Positions 45,334 to 54,218 of a stretch of DNA of 64,000 bases are shown here, one piece after another (position 1 is the first letter of the stretch; each line of letters opens with the position of its first letter). The notes beneath the pieces were generated by a model. It was given only the letters and a program-made list of their open reading frames with translations. It searched no databases and had not been told where the DNA came from. This DNA comes from Lachnospiraceae bacterium (lineage in GTDB: Bacteria > Bacillota > Clostridia > Lachnospirales > Lachnospiraceae), in assembly GCA_021203205.1 (NCBI GenBank), contig JAJQBQ010000061.1:1-64000 (forward strand), written 5' to 3'. A program made the position numbers and the translations under genes.

Positions 45334-46716
45334 ATGATGAAGAAAAGTAAATTGCGAATGTCTGGTGCCGACAGGATGTGGAAACAGAATTTTAAGCCGG
45401 GCATGAAATCCTGCAGCGTGGAACGATCCGTGAACCATTTGTTTGCGGTAGTTGCGTTGGCAGTACTCGCGTTATCCACGCTGCTTTTATCCGGCTGTGC
45501 CGAGGCCGGCGGGGAGGAGTTGCTGACGGATGCTTCCGATGAGTTTACCAGCCAGGTCACAGAGACCATGGAGGAGATCGAGCTGACGGAGGAAGAAGCG
45601 GAGCAGGATCATCTGTTCCTCCAGGTCACCAGCAATGTGACGGTGGACGCGGACATCACGCCGCGCTCCCTCTACAGCGAAGGGCTCGGCATGTGGCAGC
45701 AACGCACGGAAAGCGATGAGGAAATCAGTGAAATGCTCTCTTACGAAGAACTTAAGGAGGGGCAGGACACATTGGGGGAAAGTCTTACGCTTGAAGATGT
45801 GGACAGTGCGCTCAGTGATATGGCGGAGACTTTCGGAACCGTATGGCAGGAAGTGTACGGGGAAGCAAAAAGCCGGAGCACGGTTGAGAGCTCAGATACT
45901 TTCTGGTATCGCGACAGCGACGGGCTTCTGGAGATCAATACGCCGGGCGCCACGACCCCGGAATCGGCATACGAGGGGTCAGCCTCGACGGAGATCTATT
46001 CTGTAACAGAGGATCTGGATTTTCTCCCGGCGGAGACGGTGCGGCAGGCCGCGACCCTGATGTATCAGAAAATCTGGCCGGACATGGGAGTCTCTTTGCT
46101 GTTTCAGTCGAACACGCTGGAGCAGCAGCAGCGGGCTGTGGAACTGACCAATGCTTCCACTTATGGCGCGAATTACGAGTTAAATGAGAACGCGAAGGAA
46201 TATTATTATCTGGAATTTTACGAAACTATCGACGGGATCCCCATCAAAAGAACCATGCTCCCCTGGAAGGTCCTGGCAAACTCACTGGCGGAAGGCTCAT
46301 ACTACTATGATGCATGGTGGGCCAGCCAGGGAATCTCTTATGCGATGTCGTCCGACTCCATTGTCGGATTCATGAAGGTGACCGAGAGCGGCTTTTATCT
46401 GTGGATTTGCCTGAAAAGCACAGGATACGAGCAGCTGCGGGAGGCGCAGAAGGTGGTGGATATCAATGAAATCTTAAATTCCGCCTGTGAGTCGCTGGTA
46501 TCCTTAGGGGAAACGATCACAGTGGGCAGCGTAGAGCTGGTCATGGCACAGACGACCATCGAGGATGAGGAGGGAACCTGGCTTGTCTACGCACCGTTCT
46601 GGACGGTGGACTATTACCGGTTCAAAAAAGTTGGAGTAGAGAACTTCTACAAGCGCTACCAGATGGTGTTTGACGGATATACGGGGGAACTGCTGAATGA
46701 TGATGAGTATAGGTGA
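45334..46716 (+). CDS. Lipoprotein of the M56/BlaI system, third paralogue
   Basis: 460 residues from ATG 45334, chosen for GGAGG eight bases upstream (in-frame ATGs at 45292 and 45319 are alternatives). Lipobox LLLSGC near residue 56. One copy of the shared domain: VTVDADITPRSLYSEGLGMW and, at the end, VGSVELVMAQ...YAPFWTVDY...MVFDGYTGE. It is placed between the second pair of membrane proteins. Sequence is more divergent than the other two lipoproteins. Confidence 0.73.
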   Translation: MMKKSKLRMSGADRMWKQNFKPGMKSCSVERSVNHLFAVVALAVLALSTLLLSGCAEAGGEELLTDASDEFTSQVTETMEEIELTEEEAEQDHLFLQVTSNVTVDADITPRSLYSEGLGMWQQRTESDEEISEMLSYEELKEGQDTLGESLTLEDVDSALSDMAETFGTVWQEVYGEAKSRSTVESSDTFWYRDSDGLLEINTPGATTPESAYEGSASTEIYSVTEDLDFLPAETVRQAATLMYQKIWPDMGVSLLFQSNTLEQQQRAVELTNASTYGANYELNENAKEYYYLEFYETIDGIPIKRTMLPWKVLANSLAEGSYYYDAWWASQGISYAMSSDSIVGFMKVTESGFYLWICLKSTGYEQLREAQKVVDINEILNSACESLVSLGETITVGSVELVMAQTTIEDEEGTWLVYAPFWTVDYYRFKKVGVENFYKRYQMVFDGYTGELLNDDEYR

Positions 46717-46778
46717 CGATTGCGAAAACCGGAGTGAATGTTTCGTGTAACCGTAGAAAATTCGTGATGAAAAATTTG

Positions 46779-46809
46779 TGTAGTCGCTGTGGGGTTTTGG
46801 TACAGCGAC
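46779..46809 (+). repeat. Leader hairpin motif, copy 2
   Basis: GTAGTCGCTGTGGGG then TTTTGGTACAGCGAC gives an 8-bp stem GTCGCTGT/ACAGCGAC. It repeats the motif at 45201 and lies just before the ribosome site AAGGAG of the gene at 46827, so it could influence its translation. Confidence 0.65.
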
Positions 46810-46826
46810 TGAAGGAGTGGAAAAGT

Positions 46827-47672
46827 ATGAACGAAATCACTTCAGATCTTAGAATTATTTTGTGCTCCGCCGTGATCGGCGTGCGGAAAATGTTCCGGAG
46901 TGCGGCTTTTTGGCTGCTGGCACTCTACACGCTGATGTTCTGGTTCCTGTATGCGGTAGGTTTGCGCGAGATGGCGGCCGAGTACGGCTACGGGGTGACG
47001 CCCTTCCTGCTGCCGCTGTTTTTTGACGACGACATATACGGCATGTACGGGCAGCTCATGCTCTGTCTGGTAGCGTGCAACGCGCCGTTCCTTGACAGGG
47101 GAAGCCTGTTTACCCTGCACCGGACGGGGCGCACCGCCTGGGGCATCGCCCAGATGATTTACATCGTTCTCGCAAATATCATTTTTATGGCGGTCATGAT
47201 GGTGACGCAGATGATTTTCCTGTTCCCGCACCTGACCTTCTCAAGTCGGTGGGGCAGCGTGCTCTACACGTTGGCGAATCTGCCGGAGATACGCAGCAAA
47301 TACGGTGGCTACGGTTCCTTCGAGGCGAGCATTATTCTGGGGATGAATCCGACTGCGGCGTTGGGGATGCAGCTTGTGTTGTGTCTGCTTTTGGGCTCGG
47401 TGATCGGCGCGCTCATTTTCCTGATCAACGGCCTGACGCGGAGCACCTTCGGCGGCGTTGTCGCCGTGGGGTGTGTGATTTTTACGAACTGGATTTCCTG
47501 GGGGATGGAAGTGAGGTATGTTTCTCCGTTCGAATGGATGAAGCTCAGTAATTATCTGAATGGCGTCTATGATTTTAAGACGAATGTGATACGGCTGGCT
47601 CTGATGTTTGCGGTGCTGGCGGTGGCCTGCTGCGTTTGCGTGAAAAGGCAGTGGATCCGGACAACGGATTAG
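46827..47672 (+). CDS. ABC-2-like membrane protein, copy B2
   Basis: 281 residues from ATG 46827 with AAGGAG nine bases upstream. About six transmembrane helices. It is a paralogue of the protein at 35564: GVTPFLLPLFF, YGMYGQLMLCLVACNAPFLD, AQMIYIVLANIIFMAVMM and the final VKRQWIRTTD are shared. It is the last gene of the duplicated ABC/lipoprotein block; the next genes are on the other strand. Confidence 0.78.
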   Translation: MNEITSDLRIILCSAVIGVRKMFRSAAFWLLALYTLMFWFLYAVGLREMAAEYGYGVTPFLLPLFFDDDIYGMYGQLMLCLVACNAPFLDRGSLFTLHRTGRTAWGIAQMIYIVLANIIFMAVMMVTQMIFLFPHLTFSSRWGSVLYTLANLPEIRSKYGGYGSFEASIILGMNPTAALGMQLVLCLLLGSVIGALIFLINGLTRSTFGGVVAVGCVIFTNWISWGMEVRYVSPFEWMKLSNYLNGVYDFKTNVIRLALMFAVLAVACCVCVKRQWIRTTD

Positions 47673-47695
47673 GGGGAAAAATTCAATGTCCCATG

Positions 47696-47896
47696 TCATC
47701 CGATTGCAATATCCTCCATTTGGTCAAGTTCTTCCTGCGTAATTCCGTGGCGAGCCATAACATCAGCCATTGGGATTCTGTGGCTATTTTCGTTTTTTTC
47801 AAGCCTTTCACAGGCTTCCGCAAGCAGGATATGGTTCTCTTCTATTTCGGAGAGCCGTGTATATTCTTCAGGAGACAGGATAACCGCTGTGGCCAT
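47696..47896 (-). CDS. Small antitoxin-like protein, possibly truncated
   Basis: 66 residues. AVILSPEEYTRLSEIEEN resembles the central segment of Phd/YefM-type antitoxins (..VAVLLSPEEYERL..), followed by VMARHGITQEELDQME. The usual N-terminal DNA-binding half before this segment is missing, so it may be a truncated antitoxin or a small unrelated protein. AGAAGGTG precedes the ATG. No toxin gene is adjacent. Confidence 0.45.
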   Translation of the reverse strand: MATAVILSPEEYTRLSEIEENHILLAEACERLEKNENSHRIPMADVMARHGITQEELDQMEDIAIG

Positions 47897-47930
47897 AAGA
47901 ACACCTTCTTTCTTTTTTATATGGGAAATT

Positions 47931-48689
47931 TTATTCAGTCGGAAACAGAAGCGAGATAACCTTCTCCAGAAAAACGCTCAGCACGATGATCACAATAGTC
48001 CACGCGAACAGCTCATCGGTAGCGAGATAAATTTTTGAGAGGTACAGCCCCTCACCGATGGTGCCGGAGGCGGCGCAGATGACTTCCCCGGCGACACCAG
48101 CCTTAAAGCTCATGCCTACGGCCGTGCGGCAGCCGGCCTGCATATAGGGCTTCGCCGCTTCGAAGTAGAGGTGCCGGATGCTTAAATGTAACGGCAGGTC
48201 AAACACCTCCGCCACCTCCATAAGCTCCGGGTCGGTCTGCTTCAGGCCTGTGTAAATGTTCTGGTACAGCAGCGGCAGCGTGACGAAGAAGGCCACCCAG
48301 ACAGACAGGTGCTTCGAGCCGCTCCAGACGAGAAACAGGATGACAAAGGCCGCCACCGGCACAGTCTTCATGACCGTCAGCACCGGCGAGATGAGCCGGT
48401 GAAGGAATGGCAGGAAGAACCCCAGAAAGCTTAAGAGGACCGCGCTGAGGAAACCCAGAACGAAACCGGCGGTGATCCTTAAGAAACTGGTTTCGATGGT
48501 GCGGTAAAAGGAAGCGGTTTTTAACATCCCGAAAAGCGCTTTCGCCACCTCCAGGGGCGAGGGCAGAAAGATATCGTTGGCAATCACCATGGAAGCGGCC
48601 TGCCATACCAGGATCCAGAAAAGGAGGATGGCGGCGGTTTCCAGGTGATTTTTTAAATGATAGTTTTTTTTCTTCTTTTCTGTTGGCAT
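47931..48689 (-). CDS. ABC importer permease, SsuC/TauC type
   Basis: 252 residues, about six transmembrane helices. The family EAA-like loop is present (ELMEVAEVFDLPLHLSIRHLYF), followed by AAKPYMQAGCRTAVGMSFKAGVAGEV. Such permeases import sulfonates, nitrate or riboflavin/thiamine precursors with a periplasmic-type binding protein and an ATPase. The binding protein is the next gene upstream on this strand. No ATPase gene is beside it. Confidence 0.85.
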   Translation of the reverse strand: MPTEKKKKNYHLKNHLETAAILLFWILVWQAASMVIANDIFLPSPLEVAKALFGMLKTASFYRTIETSFLRITAGFVLGFLSAVLLSFLGFFLPFLHRLISPVLTVMKTVPVAAFVILFLVWSGSKHLSVWVAFFVTLPLLYQNIYTGLKQTDPELMEVAEVFDLPLHLSIRHLYFEAAKPYMQAGCRTAVGMSFKAGVAGEVICAASGTIGEGLYLSKIYLATDELFAWTIVIIVLSVFLEKVISLLFPTE

Positions 48690-48720
48690 GTTATAGCTTT
48701 TCCTTAAATAATGAGGCTGG

Positions 48721-48746
48721 GGTTAAAAGTATGACACCACAGGTTT
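48721..48746 (+). repeat. Dispersed palindrome-family copy
   Basis: GGTTAAAAGTATGACACCAC matches the family at 30838-30861 (reverse), 53037 and 56511. It lies in the 170-base spacer between the binding-protein and permease genes. Confidence 0.6.
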
Positions 48747-48860
48747 CTCTGCGCTAACGCGCTCACGAAATCCTTAATCTATGTACAAAGGTGAAATGAT
48801 GCCACCCGAAGACAAATAACAAAATATGGGACAGCGTATCAGAGAAGTTGTTCCCTGAGA

Positions 48861-50030
48861 CTATGGAATATAATAGAAGTCATCTCCAGGCATACTCCCG
48901 CCCACCGCGCTGGTATTCAAATCATACAGCACCTGCAGGTACCCGGAGAGCATCTCTTTCATCTCCTCGCCGTCATAATAGGAAATGCTGCAGTAGGGCA
49001 CGGCCTTTTTGGCAACCGCCTCTTTCTCGATAATGCCCAGTTCCACGACATATTCCGCGATCTGATCCGGATCCTCCGCCGCGAGAGCCGCGCAGGCAGC
49101 GTGGTCGGTCAGAAACTGTGCGACCGCGTCCGGATATTCCTCCAAAAAGCTGTTCCGCACGATGGTCACGCCGGTCACCAGGCGGCTTCCATCGGTGGAG
49201 ACATTTGTCCACTCCTCGTCCAGGCTTAGGGCGATGGAAAGATCTTCGTTGTTCGCCAGCGCCACTGTTACATAGGGCTGCGGGAGCAGGCCGATGAGGG
49301 TGCTGTCGGAGGCGAGCAGTGCCGCCACCTCGGAGGACTCGGACTTATATTCGAGGGTCACCTCATCCAGAATACCGGCCTGCGAGAGCACGTACTGCAG
49401 CGCATAGTCCGGCGTGGTGCCCTTGCCGGTCAGGTAGATGGTCCGCCCGGCCAGATCCTCCAGCGAAGTTACCGAATCGTCTCCGGTCACCACATAGAGA
49501 ACGCCCAGCGTGTTGATGTCGATGACGGTGATCTCGCCGTCGGTTTTATTGTACAGCGTTGCCGCCACATTTGCCGGAAGCAGAGCAATATCTACTTCCT
49601 CCTGCAGCACCAGCGTCATCAGCTCGTCTGCGGCGGTCACCATGGTGGCCTCGTAGCTGTTTGAAGAGGTCACCGCCGGTTCGGAGACGATCATCGGGGA
49701 GATGCCCATGGTAGTGGGGCCCTTTAAGGCACCGATGCGGACGGTGGCGGAGGTGGCGTTGCTGTCGTCATCTGTGCTGTTCCCGGTTTCGTCTGAAATC
49801 CCGCTCGAAGAATCGTTCGTTGCGTTTTCGCCGGAGATATCGTCCGTGGTAATATCAGAATTATCGGTTGTATTCTCAGAATCGGAATCCGCAGTCGCAT
49901 CACCGCCTTCAGAATCGGATGAGACAGTGGTAGTTTCATCCGTGTCATCTGACGAGCTGCCGCAGGCGGCTGCGAAGGTACACATCAAAAGTAAAAAACA
50001 TAAAATCAGGGGTAAAATACGGTGTTTCAT
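48861..50030 (-). CDS. TauA/SsuA/NMT1-like substrate-binding lipoprotein
   Basis: 389 residues from ATG 50030 with GGAG six bases upstream (a second ATG at 50042 is possible). Lipobox TFAAACG, then about 75 Ser/Asp/Thr/Glu-rich linker residues, then a type-2 periplasmic-binding fold: VRIGALKGPTTMGISPMI, VDIALLPANVAATLYNK, LEDLAGRTIYLTGKGTTPDY. The VDIALLPxNVAA pattern is typical of NMT1/TauA-like proteins. Partner of the permease at 47931. The ligand is not evident. Confidence 0.85.
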   Translation of the reverse strand: MKHRILPLILCFLLLMCTFAAACGSSSDDTDETTTVSSDSEGGDATADSDSENTTDNSDITTDDISGENATNDSSSGISDETGNSTDDDSNATSATVRIGALKGPTTMGISPMIVSEPAVTSSNSYEATMVTAADELMTLVLQEEVDIALLPANVAATLYNKTDGEITVIDINTLGVLYVVTGDDSVTSLEDLAGRTIYLTGKGTTPDYALQYVLSQAGILDEVTLEYKSESSEVAALLASDSTLIGLLPQPYVTVALANNEDLSIALSLDEEWTNVSTDGSRLVTGVTIVRNSFLEEYPDAVAQFLTDHAACAALAAEDPDQIAEYVVELGIIEKEAVAKKAVPYCSISYYDGEEMKEMLSGYLQVLYDLNTSAVGGSMPGDDFYYIP

Positions 50031-50291
50031 AGGAATCTCCATTCCGCCACCTGTCGGCGGCTCAAATAATAATGAAAGTTCTGCCTTCTTTTACGGTATA
50101 GTTCTCTCTTGGAACTCGAAGTTCATACATATGGCTGAACCAGTCAACGGGCAACTCCGGTATAGTATCACAAAGCGGCGAAGAGGGCAAGATGAATATA
50201 GACATCTCAGGTTGTTCGCAGTGAATCGGTTTGATTGTGGGCATTGCGAGTTCGGGAGCAGGGACTGCGAATAGAAACCAATTCAGAAATA

Positions 50292-51578
50292 TCAGTAATA
50301 TAAGAACCGCTCGCGGATATATTCCATCCTGCTTTCCGGCAGAAAAGCCTGTTCCGCGCAATCCTGCCATTGACCCAGAGCCATGTGAACATCCTCGATG
50401 ACACGAAGAATGCGTGATTTTGAGAGATTCATCTGTCTGCCGCATGCGAGAAAATCATCCATGGTGAAATCGTCCGTTTTTCCGTTTGCGGTCATCTGGT
50501 GGTGCGCAAGCCAGCGGTTTGCGGCGTTGTTTGCGTAAGTGATGTCGTATGCCGGAGCCAGCAGCCAGCGGCCGTCCTTCCCCATAAGAAAAGAAATATT
50601 CTTTACGTGATCATCCTGATTGCGGGCAGAAATATTAAATATCATGCGCCGAAACAGTTGTTCCGCGTCTGCCTGCCCCAGACCGATTCGGTTCATAATA
50701 TTCCAGGCCTGCTCATAACTGTAGACACCCGGCGTATTATAATCAAAGTGAGCCATTGCACCTAATGTCTGCATGTGGATTTTTTCACCGGAAGCCGTTC
50801 GGTCGAAGCGCTTTGTCATGAAATGGTATCGCCCGGATTCCTGATAAAGCCTGCACTCGCTCATGGTGATTCCGGCAAGCTTCGCCATAAGGTAGTAGGC
50901 ATATTCTATGCGTGTATAGGAGGGGCCATCTGCCTGAGTACCCCTGTCTTTATTATTTGAAACACCGTCAAACTTAATCAGCCAGTATTCATACCCGCTC
51001 CCGGCATCGATTTGCCCGGAACGGATGTCGGATGTTTTTGGGTTCCATGCCACAACGGCCTTCGCCCGCGCACCGCCTGCTGAGGTGCCGATGTTGAGAA
51101 TTTGTTCCATCAGATGTTCATCTTCCGAAAGATGTAACGTTTCCCGGTTTGACAGTATCTCGGACGCAAGCTCCACCATGGAACTGATATTGATCCGGGA
51201 ATCCTGTACGGTGGCGTAATCCGCCGGGGGAACATATTCCAGCGCACCCATTCCGCGGCTCCCGGTATAGAGAAGGCGCTCCACGGCAGTCAGGCTGCGA
51301 ATATCTCTGCCCTGTTCGGAAAGATAGCGTTCAATCAGCTTTGTCCCGAATTTGTCCGGCAGGGAATCCGCAAGCAGACCAGGCAGACCGTGAAATGTTT
51401 CCGCTGGCAGACCGGGAAACGAGTAGCTGCGCCTGCCAAGCGGCATGGTGATCGGCGCAATTTCAATGCCGCTTCTTAAGAAGGCGGCGTCGTATTCGAA
51501 AACAGGAACACTTTCCGGGCTGTCCTGGTAAACGGCACCGACCCGAGTTCCCCATAAAAATACCTGTGCAGATGTCAT
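50292..51578 (-). CDS. hipA: HipA-family Ser/Thr kinase toxin
   Basis: 428 residues. An N-terminal HipA_N-type domain (GLPGLLADSLPDKFG) is followed by the kinase core: loop GTSAGGARAKAVV, catalytic NQDDHVKNISF (Asp322) and the metal-binding Asp345 in APAYDITY. In E. coli HipA phosphorylates GltX and causes persistence. The start overlaps the antitoxin stop by four bases, so they are coupled. Confidence 0.9.
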   Translation of the reverse strand: MTSAQVFLWGTRVGAVYQDSPESVPVFEYDAAFLRSGIEIAPITMPLGRRSYSFPGLPAETFHGLPGLLADSLPDKFGTKLIERYLSEQGRDIRSLTAVERLLYTGSRGMGALEYVPPADYATVQDSRINISSMVELASEILSNRETLHLSEDEHLMEQILNIGTSAGGARAKAVVAWNPKTSDIRSGQIDAGSGYEYWLIKFDGVSNNKDRGTQADGPSYTRIEYAYYLMAKLAGITMSECRLYQESGRYHFMTKRFDRTASGEKIHMQTLGAMAHFDYNTPGVYSYEQAWNIMNRIGLGQADAEQLFRRMIFNISARNQDDHVKNISFLMGKDGRWLLAPAYDITYANNAANRWLAHHQMTANGKTDDFTMDDFLACGRQMNLSKSRILRVIEDVHMALGQWQDCAEQAFLPESRMEYIRERFLYY

Positions 51579-51922
51579 TGCCTATCTTCCCCCCAGACCC
51601 AGTCTTTATTGACAGCGCGATTACGCGAGCGGGAAGCGCGCTTTGGCTTTGGCTTGCGGTCCACGATGGAAATGGGGCTGACGGATTGTTCCGGCAGCAG
51701 CAGTTCCAGGTTAGAAAGGGAGCCCAGCGCGCGCAGAACATTCAGCAGATTCTCAAGTGTGCCGCCGTGTCCCTTTTCGAGACTGGCCAGTGTTCTGACA
51801 GAGAGACCGGCCCGTTCGGCAAGCTCCATTTGCGAGTAGTTCGCTGCGATGCGGTTGTCGCGGATGCGCTGTCCCAGTTCCTCCAGAATCATCTGATTGC
51901 TGTTGTAATCTGTAATTCTCAT
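51575..51922 (-). CDS. hipB: HipB-type XRE antitoxin/repressor
   Basis: 115 residues. Helix-turn-helix at about 13-68 (LGQRIRDNRIAANYSQMELAERAGLS...) with the XRE pattern, then a basic C-terminal tail (RKPKPKRASRSRNR). It overlaps hipA by ATGA. GAGGTGATAC lies 11 bases upstream of the start. It should neutralise HipA and repress the pair. Confidence 0.87.
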   Translation of the reverse strand: MRITDYNSNQMILEELGQRIRDNRIAANYSQMELAERAGLSVRTLASLEKGHGGTLENLLNVLRALGSLSNLELLLPEQSVSPISIVDRKPKPKRASRSRNRAVNKDWVWGEDRQ

Positions 51923-52220
51923 AAAAGTGTATCACCTCACATTTTCTATTCCCTGAATGAAAGGATTTCAAAATACAGGGTATCACGAAATTTAAGCTCC
52001 ATATGGACAGTGAGCGGAATAACCGTGTCAGGCCTTCCATGGTAGAATCATTTAACGTGCAAAATATTGCTGGTTAAGCGGAAAATAAGAAGATAATCAG
52101 CAAAAAAATGCAGATTAAACTGATTGAAATTATAACATGCAGGGCCGGATGTGTCAAACAAAAAGATGAATAATTGTGAATAGAAATTAATAGAGGTAGC
52201 TGTGAATAGAAATAAATAGT

Positions 52221-52248
52221 TTGACAGAAAAAAAATAGCGGTTAAAAT
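52221..52248 (+). promoter_or_regulatory. Promoter before the tandem-repeat leader
   Basis: TTGACA at 52221-52226, 16-base spacer, TAAAAT at 52243-52248. Transcription from here would carry the 67-bp repeat array into the 5' leader of the gene at 52490. The stretch 51923-52220 contains no gene; it holds the hipBA promoter region. Confidence 0.6.
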
Positions 52249-52293
52249 ACAGTGTTGCCAGTTCTCTGACTTAACAGTGGAGAATGAAACGAC

Positions 52294-52513
52294 CGTGAGA
52301 GGTTATGAAAGGTGATCTGTTCCCTGCAGCCGTGCCTGACGCGCAGGAGAACGGGATGACCGTGAGAGATTATGAAAGGAGACCTGTTCTCTGCAGCCGT
52401 GTCTGACGCGTTGGAGAATGAGATGACCGTGAGAGGTTATGAAAGGTGACCTGTTGCCTGCAGCCGTGGCTGACGCACTGGAGAACGAAATGAACGTGAA
52501 AGATTATGAAAGG
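52294..52513 (+). repeat. 67-bp tandem repeats copying a gene start region
   Basis: Three full units start at 52294, 52361 and 52428, with a partial fourth at 52495. Each begins CGTGA(G/A)A(G)..TTATGAAAGG, continues through CTGCAGCCGTG and ends with GGAGAA....ATGA. The last copy is the real ribosome site and first eight codons (MNVKDYER) of the gene at 52490. Upstream copies open tiny frames, MTVRDYERRPVLCSRV at 52356 and MTVRGYER at 52423. Because 67 is not a multiple of three, the array is not one coding repeat. Confidence 0.9.
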
Positions 52514-52990
52514 ACGATATTCTTGAAAAAGCCTGAAAAGAAAGATATCCGCACACAACGCTGTTTTCCGAAAAATTCCGAGCCGGAGCTGTATCTGTTG
52601 GGGCTTGCTCTGGCTGTCCTTTTTGTGGCATTGGGAGCGGGAATCTACACCGGAGCGCTTGCATCACTCATCACAAAATTTTCCGAACCCTGTCTCTTTC
52701 ATCGCCTGACCGGCCTGTACTGTCCGGGCTGCGGCGGAACGAGGGCTGTTTATGCGCTGTTCCGCGGGCAGATCGCCAGAGCCTGCTTTTATTATCCCGC
52801 AGTCCCGTATTTTGCAGCGCTGTATCTTATTTTCATGGTTACGCAGACGCTGGAATGGTCCACAAAGGGAAAGATCCCGGGATTGCGTTACCAAAATTTG
52901 TACCTGTATGTGGGGCTACTCTTACTTCTGGGAAACTGGGTGGTGAAAAATGCGGTGGTGATTTTGTTTCATGTGCAGGTGATGGGGTGA
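52490..52990 (+). CDS. DUF2752-like small membrane protein
   Basis: 166 residues from ATG 52490, with GGAG six bases upstream. Three to four transmembrane helices. The motif CLFHRLTGLYCPGCGGTRA matches the Cys-rich signature of DUF2752 proteins, of unknown function. A basic N-terminus is cytosolic. The 5' end of the gene has been tandemly duplicated upstream (52294-52489). Confidence 0.8.
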   Translation: MNVKDYERTIFLKKPEKKDIRTQRCFPKNSEPELYLLGLALAVLFVALGAGIYTGALASLITKFSEPCLFHRLTGLYCPGCGGTRAVYALFRGQIARACFYYPAVPYFAALYLIFMVTQTLEWSTKGKIPGLRYQNLYLYVGLLLLLGNWVVKNAVVILFHVQVMG

Positions 52991-53036
52991 AGAAAATCAT
53001 GTGCTTAAAATCTGGAAAGTTAAAATCGAAGTTGAA

Positions 53037-53060
53037 GTCAAAAGCATGACACTACAGATT
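53037..53060 (+). repeat. Dispersed palindrome-family copy
   Basis: GTCAAAAGCATGACACTACA followed by GATT is a diverged copy of the family at 30838, 48721 and 56511. Confidence 0.5.
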
Positions 53061-53158
53061 CCACCGCACATGATTTCAGATGTGAGTATCCTGTTCATAC
53101 GTTTGAAATCCTGGCATCAAAAGTACCGTGTCCACACTTACGGAGACATAAAATGTGG

Positions 53159-53186
53159 TTGACTCCCTGACTTAACAATATAAAAT
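53159..53186 (+). promoter_or_regulatory. Candidate promoter of the HAD phosphatase gene
   Basis: TTGACT at 53159-53164 and TAAAAT at 53181-53186 with a 16-base spacer, the same geometry as the promoter at 52221. The word CTGACTTAACA is also shared by both regions. Confidence 0.45.
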
Positions 53187-53290
53187 GCTGTTCCTGATGT
53201 CCCCTGAATTGCCATGATTGCAGGGATTGTGGGAGTTGAAAGGAAAAACTATGCGCTGCTGAAATGCAGACAGATGTAAATGAGGAGGAA

Positions 53291-53974
53291 ATGATAAAGA
53301 AAATGATGAAAGCCGTAGTTTTTGATTTGGATGGTACCTTGATTGATTCATCCGAAGGAGTTACAAAATGTGTGCAGTATGCGCTCATGCATTTTGGAAT
53401 CGATGAACCGGATTTGCGCAGCCTGTGCCGCTTTGTGGGGCCGCCGCTCTACAAGTCTTTCATGAACTTCTATGGGTTCAGCGGGGAGAAAGCCTGGGAG
53501 AGCGTGCACATTTACCGTGAGCGCTATGACAGGGAAGGCATACGCGAATGCTGCCTTTACCCTGGCGTGCGCGAGTGTATCGCAGGCCTGCGGGAGAAGG
53601 GCTACCGAATTGGGCTGGCCTCATCAAAGCCGGAGATTTCGTGCAGGCAGATCCTGGAGGATTTTGGAATTGCAGACTCCTTCGACGCGATTGTCGGCGC
53701 CACGCTTGACGGGAGCATTGAGACAAAAGAGGATGTGCTGAATGAACTGTTGCGTCAGTGGGGCGACCTTGAGAAGGATGATATCATCCTGATCGGCGAT
53801 ACGATATACGACGTGGAGGGTGCGAATCAGGCCGGCATTCGGTGTATGGCAGTCAGCTTCGGGTTCGGAGATGTACAGCAGATGCTCGAAGCGGGGGCGG
53901 TCGGAGTGTGTGATTCGCTGGAAGAACTACCGGGGCGGATTGAGATGACAGGGGATAGGATACAGGCATCGTAG
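53291..53974 (+). CDS. HAD-family phosphatase, phosphoglycolate-phosphatase-like
   Basis: 227 residues from ATG 53291, where AGGAGG is only two bases upstream; ATG 53303 or 53264 are alternatives. Motif I VFDLDGTLIDS, motif II LASSKPE, motif III Lys in ETKEDVL and motif IV LIGDTIYDVEGA. The helical cap (about 20-85) is of type C1. It dephosphorylates a small phosphometabolite or pyrophosphate. It stands alone, between a DUF2752-like gene and a nuclease-like gene on the other strand. Confidence 0.85.
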   Translation: MIKKMMKAVVFDLDGTLIDSSEGVTKCVQYALMHFGIDEPDLRSLCRFVGPPLYKSFMNFYGFSGEKAWESVHIYRERYDREGIRECCLYPGVRECIAGLREKGYRIGLASSKPEISCRQILEDFGIADSFDAIVGATLDGSIETKEDVLNELLRQWGDLEKDDIILIGDTIYDVEGANQAGIRCMAVSFGFGDVQQMLEAGAVGVCDSLEELPGRIEMTGDRIQAS

Positions 53975-54218
53975 GTACAAGGGACGGCAGTTCTGATGGT
54001 CAGGCAGATGCAGAAGAAATTAGCAACATGGTCTGCTGAGTTTGATTACACCAATATACGCAAATGATCAGCCCCTATCAACTTTGATGGTAGTGGAAAA
54101 TTTTTGCTGAAATATGGATGAAAGATGGAATAGACATGTCGGACGATATGAGAGTAAGAGCAGCCGTGAGCGCAGAAGATTTTCTGTACTCACGGCTGTT
54201 GAGGTTTAGCTTGGAAAT

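Noticed and set aside
52294..52513. Possible CRISPR or coding repeat
   Set aside because: Units are contiguous, 67 bp is not a multiple of three, and the last unit merges with a gene start.
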